In this document: positions 1-9,097 of the stretch, piece after piece
Numbering within the stretch: the first letter of the stretch is position 1
Layout: every line of letters starts with the position of its first letter
NCBI GenBank assembly: GCA_029242355.1
Contig: JAQWUC010000036.1
Location: forward strand, 1-43,291
Origin: Paracoccaceae bacterium
Lineage (GTDB): Bacteria; Pseudomonadota; Alphaproteobacteria; Rhodobacterales; Rhodobacteraceae
DNA length: 43,291 nucleotides
Reading direction: 5' to 3'
Notes under the pieces: generated by a model
The model's input: the letters and a program-made list of their open reading frames with translations, nothing else
Told to the model about the DNA's origin: nothing
Databases searched by the model: none
Position numbers and translations under genes: made by a program

Positions 1-1
1 A

Positions 2-214
2 AAAAGTTACTATTGCGATACAAACATAGTATTTTTCAAGCTTGTGACTCAAATTATGACGGCAACAGAATTTTGCGAACGTACAAAAGTTTTAGGTCTT
101 CGGCTACAGGCGTCTTCAGATTCGGAGATAAGAGCCGTGACACATTTGAATGTGACTTCTCAGGATATAAAAAAAGCAGCGGAAATTATTATTCGCGTCG
201 CTGAAAACTTATAG
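2..214 (+). CDS. ltaE: L-threonine aldolase, C-terminal part (gene enters from left edge)
   Basis: Frame 2 reads K S Y Y C D T N I V F F K L V T Q I M T A T E F C E R T K V L G L R L Q A S S D S E I R A V T H L N V T S Q D I K K A A E I I I R V A E N L *, matching the C-terminal pattern of threonine aldolases (TNIVFF...IRAVTHLDV...DI). The listed ORF 13..204 is a different, spurious frame. Confidence 0.8.
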   Translation, partial: KSYYCDTNIVFFKLVTQIMTATEFCERTKVLGLRLQASSDSEIRAVTHLNVTSQDIKKAAEIIIRVAENL

Positions 215-242
215 TCGGATAGTGTCCTCAAGCGCCTCATTT

Positions 243-437
243 TTAGGCATACTGGTAGAAATTGTAAGTATCGGGGTTGCTCCTAGTAGTTTCGCAAGCA
301 GCCAAAGAGGTGAGAGCACCCACTTGATCTTGTTCAATATGCTTACTGTAGGCAACAACATCGGTTACAAATATTATGGCCTTCTTCTCTACCGTCTTGT
401 TTGTCCCCATAAAATTCATCCCTCTTTTCTTATACAT
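243..437 (-). pseudogene. Truncated class III adenylate/guanylate cyclase N-terminal fragment
   Basis: EKKAIIFVTDVVAYSKHIEQDQVGALTSLAACE resembles the first strand/helix of class III cyclase domains (xxAIxxxDVVGYSRxMExDExGxLxxLxxxR); homology ends abruptly and no catalytic GDG segment follows. Confidence 0.55.
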
Positions 438-616
438 AACTAGATTGAATTAAGTATATCAATACAAACATGTAAAGTTATAAAGTATCTAAATTTTTGG
501 TTTGATTTTGGTGTTATTGAAAGAGCACATACTGACTAGCCATAAAAGCTATAAAGTAAAAAATCCATGTTTTATTGATATTCTCAGAAGCACAAAAGTG
601 CTGACTACGTTTCGAG

Positions 617-662
617 ACGGCTCCCAAAACCGTCGCATTACCAGGCTACGCCACGCCCCCCG
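617..662 (-). pseudogene. Truncated tRNA-Pro(UGG)-like fragment (5' half only)
   Basis: Reverse complement CGGGGGGCGTGGCGTAGCCTGGTAATGCGACGGTTTTGGGAGCCGT has a tRNA-Pro-like D-arm (GCGTAGCCTGGTAATGC) and anticodon arm with a TTTGGGA loop; the T-arm and 3' acceptor are missing. Confidence 0.55.
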
Positions 663-928
663 ACACGTGTGTATTAAGGGTCAAACATAGCTTTATAAGA
701 ACAATATTCTTTGCTCCGTGATTTTTTATTATTTGATTGCAGTAGCATCATTACTCCAGCTATAAATCTTAGTTTGTAATCTTCTGATTAACTTCATCCT
801 TGTACTTATCAAAAATTTCACCATAGGCGTCCCTAGTTTTGGTTGATGTTTGTCCTTTTAGGTGAAATTCAAACAAAGATTTAAGTTATTTTTAGCTGTG
901 GGTGTAAGAAAATTTACCGAAAGAAAAA

Positions 929-1885
929 TCAATAAAAATTAGATAGTGCTTTTTCCCAAGGCTCTTGATCGATAAGATGCTTAGCCCTCATAAACAAAAT
1001 GTCTGCATATTTTAAGTAATCAAATTCAATTTTGGAGATTGATGATTGAAGTGATGCCCACAAGCCCCATTTCAAACAAATAAGGGGTATAAAAACATCT
1101 ACACGTGCACTTTCTAGTTCGCCAGAAGAAGAGTTATAATGTTTAAGTAATTTTTCACGGGTTTTCGCATCTGCAAAAGACTCAAAAAAATACGTGGCTA
1201 TATCCCAATACGGATCATTATTGGCTCCATATTCCCAATCTATTATGCGAACCTCATTTTTTTCGTTTTTCATGTAGTTAGTTACATAGCCATCGTTGTA
1301 ACAAGGAACCAAATTGTTACCGTGCGGTTCAATAGCCTTTTTTGCTCTCTTAAATTGCCACATTAAATACTTAAGATCTGGAGAGATATCCGCATTTTCC
1401 GTGATAATTTTTTGATGTAATTCAGTAATTTGGTCTGACCAACTATTGGATTTGGAAAGAGGCAAGGAGCAATGAATTTTTGAATAACAACTCATGACCT
1501 TTGCAGCGAGTTCAGGATTAATCATATCAGAAATTGTGAAACATTTATATCCAAGAAGATATTCGTAAACTTCAAAATTATCTTCTTTAACATAGGCCAA
1601 AATAGCAGGGCCAACTCCCGAATTATGCGCTGCCACTGCAGCCTCATGAGCAACTTCACGATCAATAAACGCCTCAGATCCCGGTCCGACCACTTTGGCG
1701 AAGCAAGTAAGATCTATCTTATCAATATGAATAAGATAGTTAAAGTTGGTGAACCCTGCGTTAACTCTTTCGTAAGTTATATCCATCCCACTCCACTTCT
1801 CTATTTTCAAAATAGAAGAAGTAAGAGCTTTATCCTCTGGCGATACGGCGTCTAAAATATTTTTCACGAACACTTCAAACCTCAA
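929..1885 (-). CDS. Choline-kinase/aminoglycoside-phosphotransferase-like kinase (pair A, downstream member)
   Basis: APH fold signature LVPCYNDGYVTNYM...VRIIDWEYGANNDPYWDIATYF; overlaps the upstream kinase by 4 bp. Confidence 0.75.
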   Translation of the reverse strand: MRFEVFVKNILDAVSPEDKALTSSILKIEKWSGMDITYERVNAGFTNFNYLIHIDKIDLTCFAKVVGPGSEAFIDREVAHEAAVAAHNSGVGPAILAYVKEDNFEVYEYLLGYKCFTISDMINPELAAKVMSCYSKIHCSLPLSKSNSWSDQITELHQKIITENADISPDLKYLMWQFKRAKKAIEPHGNNLVPCYNDGYVTNYMKNEKNEVRIIDWEYGANNDPYWDIATYFFESFADAKTREKLLKHYNSSSGELESARVDVFIPLICLKWGLWASLQSSISKIEFDYLKYADILFMRAKHLIDQEPWEKALSNFY

Positions 1886-2856
1886 AAATTTCTGATCAAA
1901 TTATTAAAATTCCATCTACCAATATTAAATCTACATCGTAGGAATTGGTTTTGACCGTATTTAAAAAATTCAATTTCAGAGGCTGGCGAACGCAGCTGCT
2001 CAACTAGACCCCAAAGGCCAAGAAAAAAAGAGTTTGCGATCATATACAGCTTTAATCTATTTAAATCTTCTTCACGGTTGTCATTAGTGTAAGCAAAAAT
2101 TATATGTTTTAAATCTTCCTCATCTCTACAAATCTCGTTTGCGAGATATGCTAAATCTGATAAAGGATCCCCATTTGAAGCAAGATCAAAATCAACTAAG
2201 TTCAACTCTCCACTGGGTTGAAACATGAAATCAGAAAGATTAAGTTCACCTTTACAAGGCGCTACCTCAAAACCTCGTGCCTCGATAAGTTCCTCTATTT
2301 GCTCATTATAATCAGCCATCATATAATAAAACTCAGGTAATATATAACGGTCGCTTTTGCTTGAAAATTCATAAAGCTGAGATTTTAGTTTATTAATTCT
2401 ATCGAAAACTGTTCTCTTTGTTTTTAACGGCTGAGTCTTATGCAACTTTTTCAATGCTGAAATTGCTTGTCTTATTATACTCGTGTTACGAAAAATTTTT
2501 ACAGTACCAAAACTCCAATCCTGTGTAAGTCCCTCAACCAACAAAAATCTTTTTTCCTCTTCAAAATCTATTAGTTTCGGAGCCAGATTTATTTCATAAG
2601 CTGTCTCCATCAAATTTACGGTATCAATAAATGACTCTTCAGTAGCGGAAGTATGTTTAATAACTTTAATAAAATAATAATTTAGTGATCTTTCATCTTC
2701 AACAAGAAGAGACTTTCCACCTAGACCTCTGTTTATGGGATGCGCGACCGGCATAACTTCTTCACATTTGTATTTCTCGGCACGACCTAGTTCAATAAAA
2801 TCTAGAAAACATTTATATGCTTTCATCGCGTCAAATTCGCTCACTTGTATCCCCAC
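1882..2856 (-). CDS. APH/choline-kinase-like protein with altered catalytic motif (pair A, upstream member; possible pseudokinase)
   Basis: VAPCKGELNLSDFM...LNLVDFDLASNGDPLSDLAYL aligns with PCHxDxxxxNxM...LIDFDLxxNxDP of related kinases, with H->K, D->E and N->D substitutions. Confidence 0.7.
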   Translation of the reverse strand: MGIQVSEFDAMKAYKCFLDFIELGRAEKYKCEEVMPVAHPINRGLGGKSLLVEDERSLNYYFIKVIKHTSATEESFIDTVNLMETAYEINLAPKLIDFEEEKRFLLVEGLTQDWSFGTVKIFRNTSIIRQAISALKKLHKTQPLKTKRTVFDRINKLKSQLYEFSSKSDRYILPEFYYMMADYNEQIEELIEARGFEVAPCKGELNLSDFMFQPSGELNLVDFDLASNGDPLSDLAYLANEICRDEEDLKHIIFAYTNDNREEDLNRLKLYMIANSFFLGLWGLVEQLRSPASEIEFFKYGQNQFLRCRFNIGRWNFNNLIRNF

Positions 2857-3078
2857 TGACTAGAAAGTTTAAGAAGCTAGACGTAAAAAGTTAAAATGTA
2901 TATTAAACTTAAACTCAGTCAATGTTTTTATAATTTAATGTTCATTCGGTCATATTTATTGATTAAATTGGTAAAAAAGTGTGGCCTTAGATAAGTTGGT
3001 ACAATATAATATAGATTAAACACCTTACAATACTTGGTCAAATTCAGTTTGGCAGAATTAAGACACAGGATTATTTAA

Positions 3079-4482
3079 ATGATTGGAGCGGAAGATATTT
3101 TAACACTTGGTGCAACAAAGCTAGTAGATCTGTACGCTAATGGAAAATTATCACCGTATGAGGTAATGACAGCGCATCTTGCTCACTGTGAAAATCGCAA
3201 TACAGACATTAACGCGGTATTTGGAATAAAGCATGATTACGCATTAGATACAGCTAAGCAATCCGAAAAACGTTGGCAAAATAAAGTACCAAAAGGACAT
3301 CTTGATGGCATACCTTTGCTACTGAAGGACAGTATTAAATGTAAAGGATTTCAATATTTTCACGGAAGTGCAGTATATGATGGAACCCAAGCAAACATTG
3401 ATGCACCTCCAGCGGCCCGAGTTAAAGAAGCTCACGGAATAATTTTTGGTAAAACCACTATGCCTGATTTTGGTATGCTCGCGGCGGGTGTAAGTTCAGC
3501 ATTTGGTATCATTCGAAATCCATGGGATTTGAGTAAAAGCCCTGGCGGTTCTAGCTCTGGCTCGGGAGCAGCAGTAGCAGCAGGTTTAGCTCCTCTCTCT
3601 ATAGGAACAGACATAGCTGGATCTGTGCGACTACCGTGTGCCCAAAACGGTCTGGTTGGTCTAAAACCCAGTCGAGGAAGAATTCCACACTTACCTCCAA
3701 GTCCAATTAGAGCTGCCGGACCAATCGCAAGAAATGTTAAGGACTTAGGTTTACTGATGAGTGTGATTATTAGAGCAGATCACAGAGACTTTGAAGCAGT
3801 GCAACCGTGTGATCCTGAAGGCTATCTTTCAATCCATGAAACCCCCGATACTTTTATAAAAGATAAACGAATAGGCCTAATGCTCGAAATGGGATTTGGT
3901 CAGAAGCCGGACGCCCGCGTTGTCAAGTTGATAAGCCAACAAGCAAACGTGTTTGAAGATTTAGGGGCTAAAGTAGAACTGGTTCCAAAAATAACTGAAA
4001 AAAGCCCCATGGAAGCCCTTTATACTCTAATTAAATCAAGAGCATTTCATGAACTAATCAATCGTCCTAAAAATTTACAACCAAAGTTACTAAGGCAGAT
4101 AAGCAATTGGTGTAGCTCTATCCAAGAACAATCAGCCTGCGATCTTAGTAATGCCCTATTTGAGCTAGAAGATTTTAAAACAGACGTCGTTGCAAAACTT
4201 AACCCTTATGACTACATCATTTCACCGGCTTTAACCGTCATTTCATTTCCAGCTGAACAAACCGCACCGGTTGAAGATGATCACTTCGCACATTGTTGTT
4301 ATCAAATTCCATTTAATCAAACTGGAGCACCAGCTTTGTCAATAAATGCAGGCTTCATTGATGGAATGCCTGTTGGAATGCAGTTGGCTGGAAGACGCTA
4401 TGATGACCTTGGAGCCCTAAAAATTGCATGGCTTTACGAACAAAACAGAGTAGAAAACATAAATTGGCCAATCTTTAAATAA
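3079..4482 (+). CDS. Amidase (amidase-signature family)
   Basis: LLLKDSIKCKG catalytic Lys, SPGGSSSGSGAAVAAGLAPLSIGTDIAGSVRLPC Ser-cisSer-Lys signature. Confidence 0.9.
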   Translation: MIGAEDILTLGATKLVDLYANGKLSPYEVMTAHLAHCENRNTDINAVFGIKHDYALDTAKQSEKRWQNKVPKGHLDGIPLLLKDSIKCKGFQYFHGSAVYDGTQANIDAPPAARVKEAHGIIFGKTTMPDFGMLAAGVSSAFGIIRNPWDLSKSPGGSSSGSGAAVAAGLAPLSIGTDIAGSVRLPCAQNGLVGLKPSRGRIPHLPPSPIRAAGPIARNVKDLGLLMSVIIRADHRDFEAVQPCDPEGYLSIHETPDTFIKDKRIGLMLEMGFGQKPDARVVKLISQQANVFEDLGAKVELVPKITEKSPMEALYTLIKSRAFHELINRPKNLQPKLLRQISNWCSSIQEQSACDLSNALFELEDFKTDVVAKLNPYDYIISPALTVISFPAEQTAPVEDDHFAHCCYQIPFNQTGAPALSINAGFIDGMPVGMQLAGRRYDDLGALKIAWLYEQNRVENINWPIFK

Positions 4483-4484
4483 TG

Positions 4485-5249
4485 TTAGGTGGCTAAAATT
4501 ATCTCTACACCATTATGCTCCAGCGCACTTTTTAATGAACCTCGTGGTAGTTCCTCACATATTATTCTATCAATTTTTGATAAAGGACAAATCTCAAACG
4601 ATGCTAGCTTTCCAAACTTTGAACTATCAACCAACACAGTTACTTTTTCTGAGCGATCAATCATGGCGGCAGCTATTTGTGCTTCGTCGATACTATATTG
4701 CATTGCGCCACTCACTTCATCCAGTGCTCCAATTGTTAATATAGTATGGTGAGCTCTGAATGAACGGCATTGTGAAGCAACCATCGTCCCAATTGTTTGA
4801 TTGTTCGAAGTATTGTATTCTCCACCTAGTAAAAATATTCTATTACTTGATGGCTTATTTGAACTTGCCTTAGCGATTTCACCAGAATTTGTTACAATTG
4901 TAAGGTTGCTCAACTTGTATAGCTGTTCTGCAAAATAAAGGGTGGTAGATCCTGTCACTATAAACAGCGTTTCACTTTGGTTAAAAAGGTTTATAGCAGT
5001 ATTTGCAATAATTGACTTGGCGCTAGCTTGTGTGGACATTCTACTTCTGAAAGATCCATCAGCGTATGTATTTGGTAACATAATACCACCATGGATTTTC
5101 TGAACATTTCCCATTTTGGCAAGCTCTGCGACATCTCTCCTAATTGTTTCTTTCGAGCTAGCTAGAGAGGAACTAAGTTCTTCTATTGTCAATTGCTCAT
5201 GTTTTCTTACAAGAGCTATTATTTTATCCTGCCTACTTTTAACTTTCAT
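4485..5249 (-). CDS. DeoR/GlpR-family transcriptional regulator
   Basis: N-terminal HTH (KIIALVRKHEQLTIEELSSSLASSKETIRRDVAELAKMGNVQKIHGGIML) and sugar-phosphate sensor-like C-terminal domain. Confidence 0.88.
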   Translation of the reverse strand: MKVKSRQDKIIALVRKHEQLTIEELSSSLASSKETIRRDVAELAKMGNVQKIHGGIMLPNTYADGSFRSRMSTQASAKSIIANTAINLFNQSETLFIVTGSTTLYFAEQLYKLSNLTIVTNSGEIAKASSNKPSSNRIFLLGGEYNTSNNQTIGTMVASQCRSFRAHHTILTIGALDEVSGAMQYSIDEAQIAAAMIDRSEKVTVLVDSSKFGKLASFEICPLSKIDRIICEELPRGSLKSALEHNGVEIILAT

Positions 5250-5590
5250 AATTAACTTTCTTAAAATTGATAAGAACTGGCGCCATGGTTCAGAAATTTG
5301 TTAAACGTTCTGCTTCAATGCACAAATATTATTGAACTTCATAGCTAAGAGTATCCACATAGTAAATAAACCTGCGTGGCAATTCATAACAGACGCTGAG
5401 AAGAAGTAAATAAGATTATTACTAGAACAAAAACATTCAACTACTCACAATACTAAACATTCAGTCATTATTTTTGCCTACATGAGCATTTTGACTTGAC
5501 TAAGCTCGGGTTTATGTTGTCTTCTTTAATATGTTAGTGCCAAGTTTTGTCACTTTTACTCGTCATTTAAAATTAAGGGAGGAGACGATA

Positions 5591-7153
5591 ATGACTACTA
5601 CCAGAAGAAAGTTTTTAAAAGGCGGCGTCACAGTTGGTGGTTTAGCCGCAGCTAGCCAGCTTGCATATCCGTTTATACGCACTGCAGCTGCTGGTAAGTC
5701 GAGCAACAGCGTCGTTTTCGCGTCAGGCGAACCGTTAACAGGAAACTGGGATCCAGCATCCCATACAGTATTAGGTCAAATTAATTTTGAGGGATACGTT
5801 TTTGGAAGATTAACGAACACCCCAATGCGTCCAGAAAATCCCTCTGAAATTCAATATGATTTAGCCACAGGCCATAAAATTATAAGTGAAAATGTATTAG
5901 AATGGTCTTTGAGAAGGAATGTCACTTTTCACAACGGCGCACCCTTCACTTCCGCGGACGTGAAAGCAACATTTGAATATTCATCACAGCCAGGAAAATC
6001 AGCTTGGTATCCAGGTCCAGTTGATGTTGAAATTGTAGATGACCATACGGTGCGATTGAATACTTCAGCCCATGGTTATCCCGCGACGGCCTACATCCTC
6101 TTGGCAAGCTTCTTACCAATCATGTCTGCCGCAGATATAGAAAATAATGCAATTAGTCAGGTCCCAAATGGTACCGGTCCATTTAAATTTATGGAGCAGC
6201 GTGGAGATGAGAGTATTATGAACGCCTTTGATGACTATTATCTAGGCAGACCTATACTAGACGAAGTGCGGTTTGCCTATATGGGGGACGCGAATACAAG
6301 AGTTCTTGCGCTGTTAGGGGGAGAAGCAGACATCATAGAACGTCTGGAACCTGAGCAGCATGACACACTATTGACTAAGAACGGTGTTCGAGTTTTACGC
6401 ACAGTTGCGACTGAAAACAAATATCTGCATTTCCGTTGCAGTAAAGCACCGTTCGACGATGTAAGAATGAGAAAGGCAGTTTGCCATGCTATTGATCGCG
6501 ATATGGTAACCGAACTTCTGGGTGCAGCTGGGCATGCTTCCTCTTCTTACGTCTCACCTGTAAAATTGGGCGGTGCTGATATACCAAACTATCCTACATA
6601 TGACCCTGATGAGTGTCAGAGACTAATGGCCGAAGCAGGTTATCCAGGAGGTAATGGCCTGCCTGAGTTAGAGTACATTACATCTACAGGCTTTTATCCA
6701 AAAACAAAGGAGTATGGGGAACTTATTACCGTTCTATTGCAAGAACAAGGCCTCAATATAAAGCTAAGCGTCTTGGAGACAGCAGCCTGGTTAGAACGTT
6801 TATATGTACCTGAAAGCGGTGATCCCGCTGGGCACCTTATAGATTGTGGATGGTCTACCGGTTCTCCCGAACCAGATCTTGTGCTCAGGCCAATGTGGCA
6901 TTCTTCAATGAGTTTAATAACAGGATTTAAAGATACTGAAATTGATGCAGCGCTTGATTCTGAGCAAGCCGAGGGAGATCCTAATAAGAGACTCAAAATG
7001 GTTACCAATGACTTAATGCCAAAACTAGCAGACAAGGTGCCTAGTCTATCACTTTTCACCTCGGTATTGATTCACGGTGTACAGGAAAACCTAAATGGTG
7101 CATACTTTTACCCCAATGGACCTATTGATCTATCTAAGGCGTCCTATTCTTGA
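5591..7153 (+). CDS. ABC transporter substrate-binding protein, family 5 (peptide/opine/nickel type), Tat-exported
   Basis: Twin-arginine leader MTTTRRKFLKGGVTVGGLAAASQ; SBP_bac_5 features (WDPASHTVLGQINFEGYVFGRL, FHNGAPFTSADVKATFEY). The ORF call at 5531 is too long; AAGGGAGGAG precedes the ATG at 5591. Confidence 0.88.
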   Translation: MTTTRRKFLKGGVTVGGLAAASQLAYPFIRTAAAGKSSNSVVFASGEPLTGNWDPASHTVLGQINFEGYVFGRLTNTPMRPENPSEIQYDLATGHKIISENVLEWSLRRNVTFHNGAPFTSADVKATFEYSSQPGKSAWYPGPVDVEIVDDHTVRLNTSAHGYPATAYILLASFLPIMSAADIENNAISQVPNGTGPFKFMEQRGDESIMNAFDDYYLGRPILDEVRFAYMGDANTRVLALLGGEADIIERLEPEQHDTLLTKNGVRVLRTVATENKYLHFRCSKAPFDDVRMRKAVCHAIDRDMVTELLGAAGHASSSYVSPVKLGGADIPNYPTYDPDECQRLMAEAGYPGGNGLPELEYITSTGFYPKTKEYGELITVLLQEQGLNIKLSVLETAAWLERLYVPESGDPAGHLIDCGWSTGSPEPDLVLRPMWHSSMSLITGFKDTEIDAALDSEQAEGDPNKRLKMVTNDLMPKLADKVPSLSLFTSVLIHGVQENLNGAYFYPNGPIDLSKASYS

Positions 7154-7159
7154 TCAAAA

Positions 7160-7199
7160 TTTATTGCTCACCAGCTCCACCAGTGATGTGAGCAATAAA
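7160..7199 (+). promoter_or_regulatory. Intercistronic perfect 12-bp stem hairpin between substrate-binding protein and permease genes
   Basis: TTTATTGCTCAC (7160-7171), 16-nt loop, GTGAGCAATAAA (7188-7199), an exact inverted complement. Confidence 0.75.
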
Positions 7200-7211
7200 A
7201 AAAGGTAAAAT

Positions 7212-8192
7212 ATGACATTTGTTCTAAGTTTTCTATTAAGACGATTATCACAAGGTTTGGTAATCGTCTTATTGGTTGGATTTGTTATTTTTTCACTGTT
7301 GCGCATAGTACCCGGTGATCCTGTCAGGATAATCGTTGGGCCAATGGCTACCGAAAAACAAGTTGAAGAGATTGCTAACGAGCTAGGACTTAATGACCCT
7401 CTACCAATACAGTTTGGACGATATTTATCAGAAATAACAGAAGGCGATTTTGGTAATTCTTTCATAAAAGCAAAGGGAGGTAACGCTGCGTCTGGAGGAA
7501 AAGAGAATGCGGGGGTTGAACGAGCAGCCGTACTTGATCTTATAAAGAACGCAATCCCGTTGTCGGCTATACTCGCCGGGCTTGGCACTGCGTTTGCACT
7601 AATGTTTTCGATTCCCTTAGGTATTGCGGCTGGGTTAAGGCCAAATGGATTGATAAGTAAACTCACATTTGCATTAAGTTCCATTTTTGTGTCTTTACCT
7701 AACATTTGGTTAGCAATTCTACTAATATTAATCGTATCGACGCAGTTAGGCTGGCTGCCAGCCATTGGATACAAAGGACTATCATACGCAATATTACCAG
7801 CTATTGTACTTGCCGTAGAGCTTTCGGCCGTGATTGTAAGAGCTTTGGCATCGTCAGTGACCACCACGATGCAGGAAAACTTCGTTCAGGCAGGTGTTGT
7901 ACGCGGTCTAACCTTACAGCACATGATTAGCCGGCATGTAATCCGAAATGCATCTATACCAATTTTAAATCTATTTGGCGCTCAGTTAGGCGGATTACTT
8001 TTAGGAAGTCTTTTTATAGTTGAATACATTTTTAACTATCCTGGACTAGGACTATTAACAGTAAATGCAGTTTTTCAAAGAGATTTTCCCGTAATTCAAG
8101 GCGTTGCAATTCTCACAACTGCAGCACTGGTAATAATAAATATCATGGTTGACCTAATTTCGGCAGGCATTGACCGTCGATTACAATATTGA
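7212..8192 (+). CDS. ABC transporter permease (DppB/OppB type)
   Basis: RRLSQGLVIVLLVGFVIFSLLRIVPGDPVRIIVG N-terminus; EAA-loop-like region VVRGLTLQHMISRHVIRNASIPILNLFG. Confidence 0.9.
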   Translation: MTFVLSFLLRRLSQGLVIVLLVGFVIFSLLRIVPGDPVRIIVGPMATEKQVEEIANELGLNDPLPIQFGRYLSEITEGDFGNSFIKAKGGNAASGGKENAGVERAAVLDLIKNAIPLSAILAGLGTAFALMFSIPLGIAAGLRPNGLISKLTFALSSIFVSLPNIWLAILLILIVSTQLGWLPAIGYKGLSYAILPAIVLAVELSAVIVRALASSVTTTMQENFVQAGVVRGLTLQHMISRHVIRNASIPILNLFGAQLGGLLLGSLFIVEYIFNYPGLGLLTVNAVFQRDFPVIQGVAILTTAALVIINIMVDLISAGIDRRLQY

Positions 8193-9097
8193 AGTGTAGA
8201 TTGATGAAAACAAATACGTCACATTTTTGGTATTCTGTTAACGGGAGGATGTTAAAAGCCGCTTGGAAGCGGCCTCAGTTTAGAATAGGTCTAATAATAA
8301 TTGTGAGCTTGCTTGTATTGGCAATAATACTGCCCCTTATAAGTTCAACATCCGCAACCACGTTGTCAATACGTGAGCGTTTTGCTCCGCCTATATTTAT
8401 GGATGGTGGGAACCTCAAACATTTATTCGGAACAGATCAGCTGGGACGCGACCTACTACTCCGTTCATTAATTGGGTTGCAAAATGCTGTTTTTATCGGC
8501 CTAGTCAGTGTAATTGGGATGTTTTTTCTTGGTGCGATTATCGGAATGTATGCAGGTTATAAAGGTGGCTGGATAGATACTATTTTAATGCGGATAACCG
8601 ACGCTCAAATGTCAATACCTGTTATTATTCTTGCTATAACAATACTGGGAGTGTCACGCCCAACCGCTTTTTCAGTTATTGTGGTTTTAATTCTTGCGGG
8701 TTGGCCAACATATGCTCGTGTTATAAGAAGTGTTACGTTAACCGAAAGTAAAAAAGAGTTTGTTCGTGCTGCCAAAATAATTGGTGCAAGCGACCAAAGA
8801 ATAATACTAAGTCATATAGCACCAAATATATTACCGCCCGTTGCATTTATTGCTGTTTTGGATGTGGCCCGAATGATGATTTTTGAAGCAATTTTTGGAT
8901 TTATTGGAATTGGCATTCAACCACCAATTCCCACTTTTGGAAATATTTTGGCAGATGGAACTAAGTATTTAATCAATGCTTGGTGGATTACTGTCATACC
9001 TGGTTTATTTCTTTTCACCGCCCTGATTAGTTTAAACTTAATTGGTTCAACATTAGAAAGTGCAAGAAACGAGGCGCTTGAGGGTCGTGAACAATGA
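8189..9097 (+). CDS. ABC transporter permease (DppC/OppC type); likely start at ATG 8204
   Basis: HLFGTDQLGRDLLLRSLIGLQNAVFIGL...EFVRAAKIIGASDQRIILSHIAPNILPPV. Confidence 0.9.
   Translation: MKCRLMKTNTSHFWYSVNGRMLKAAWKRPQFRIGLIIIVSLLVLAIILPLISSTSATTLSIRERFAPPIFMDGGNLKHLFGTDQLGRDLLLRSLIGLQNAVFIGLVSVIGMFFLGAIIGMYAGYKGGWIDTILMRITDAQMSIPVIILAITILGVSRPTAFSVIVVLILAGWPTYARVIRSVTLTESKKEFVRAAKIIGASDQRIILSHIAPNILPPVAFIAVLDVARMMIFEAIFGFIGIGIQPPIPTFGNILADGTKYLINAWWITVIPGLFLFTALISLNLIGSTLESARNEALEGREQ

Noticed and set aside
13-204. ORF 13..204 (63 aa) as a gene
   Set aside because: Frame 2 over the same bases encodes the clear threonine aldolase C-terminus; the listed ORF is an out-of-frame shadow.
502-690. 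62-aa ORF across the tRNA-Pro-like fragment
   Set aside because: No recognisable family; overlaps the antisense tRNA remnant.
7154-7867. 237-aa minus-strand ORF
   Set aside because: Antisense to the DppB-like permease; composition (S/A/I/N-rich, no family pattern) is typical of a shadow ORF.
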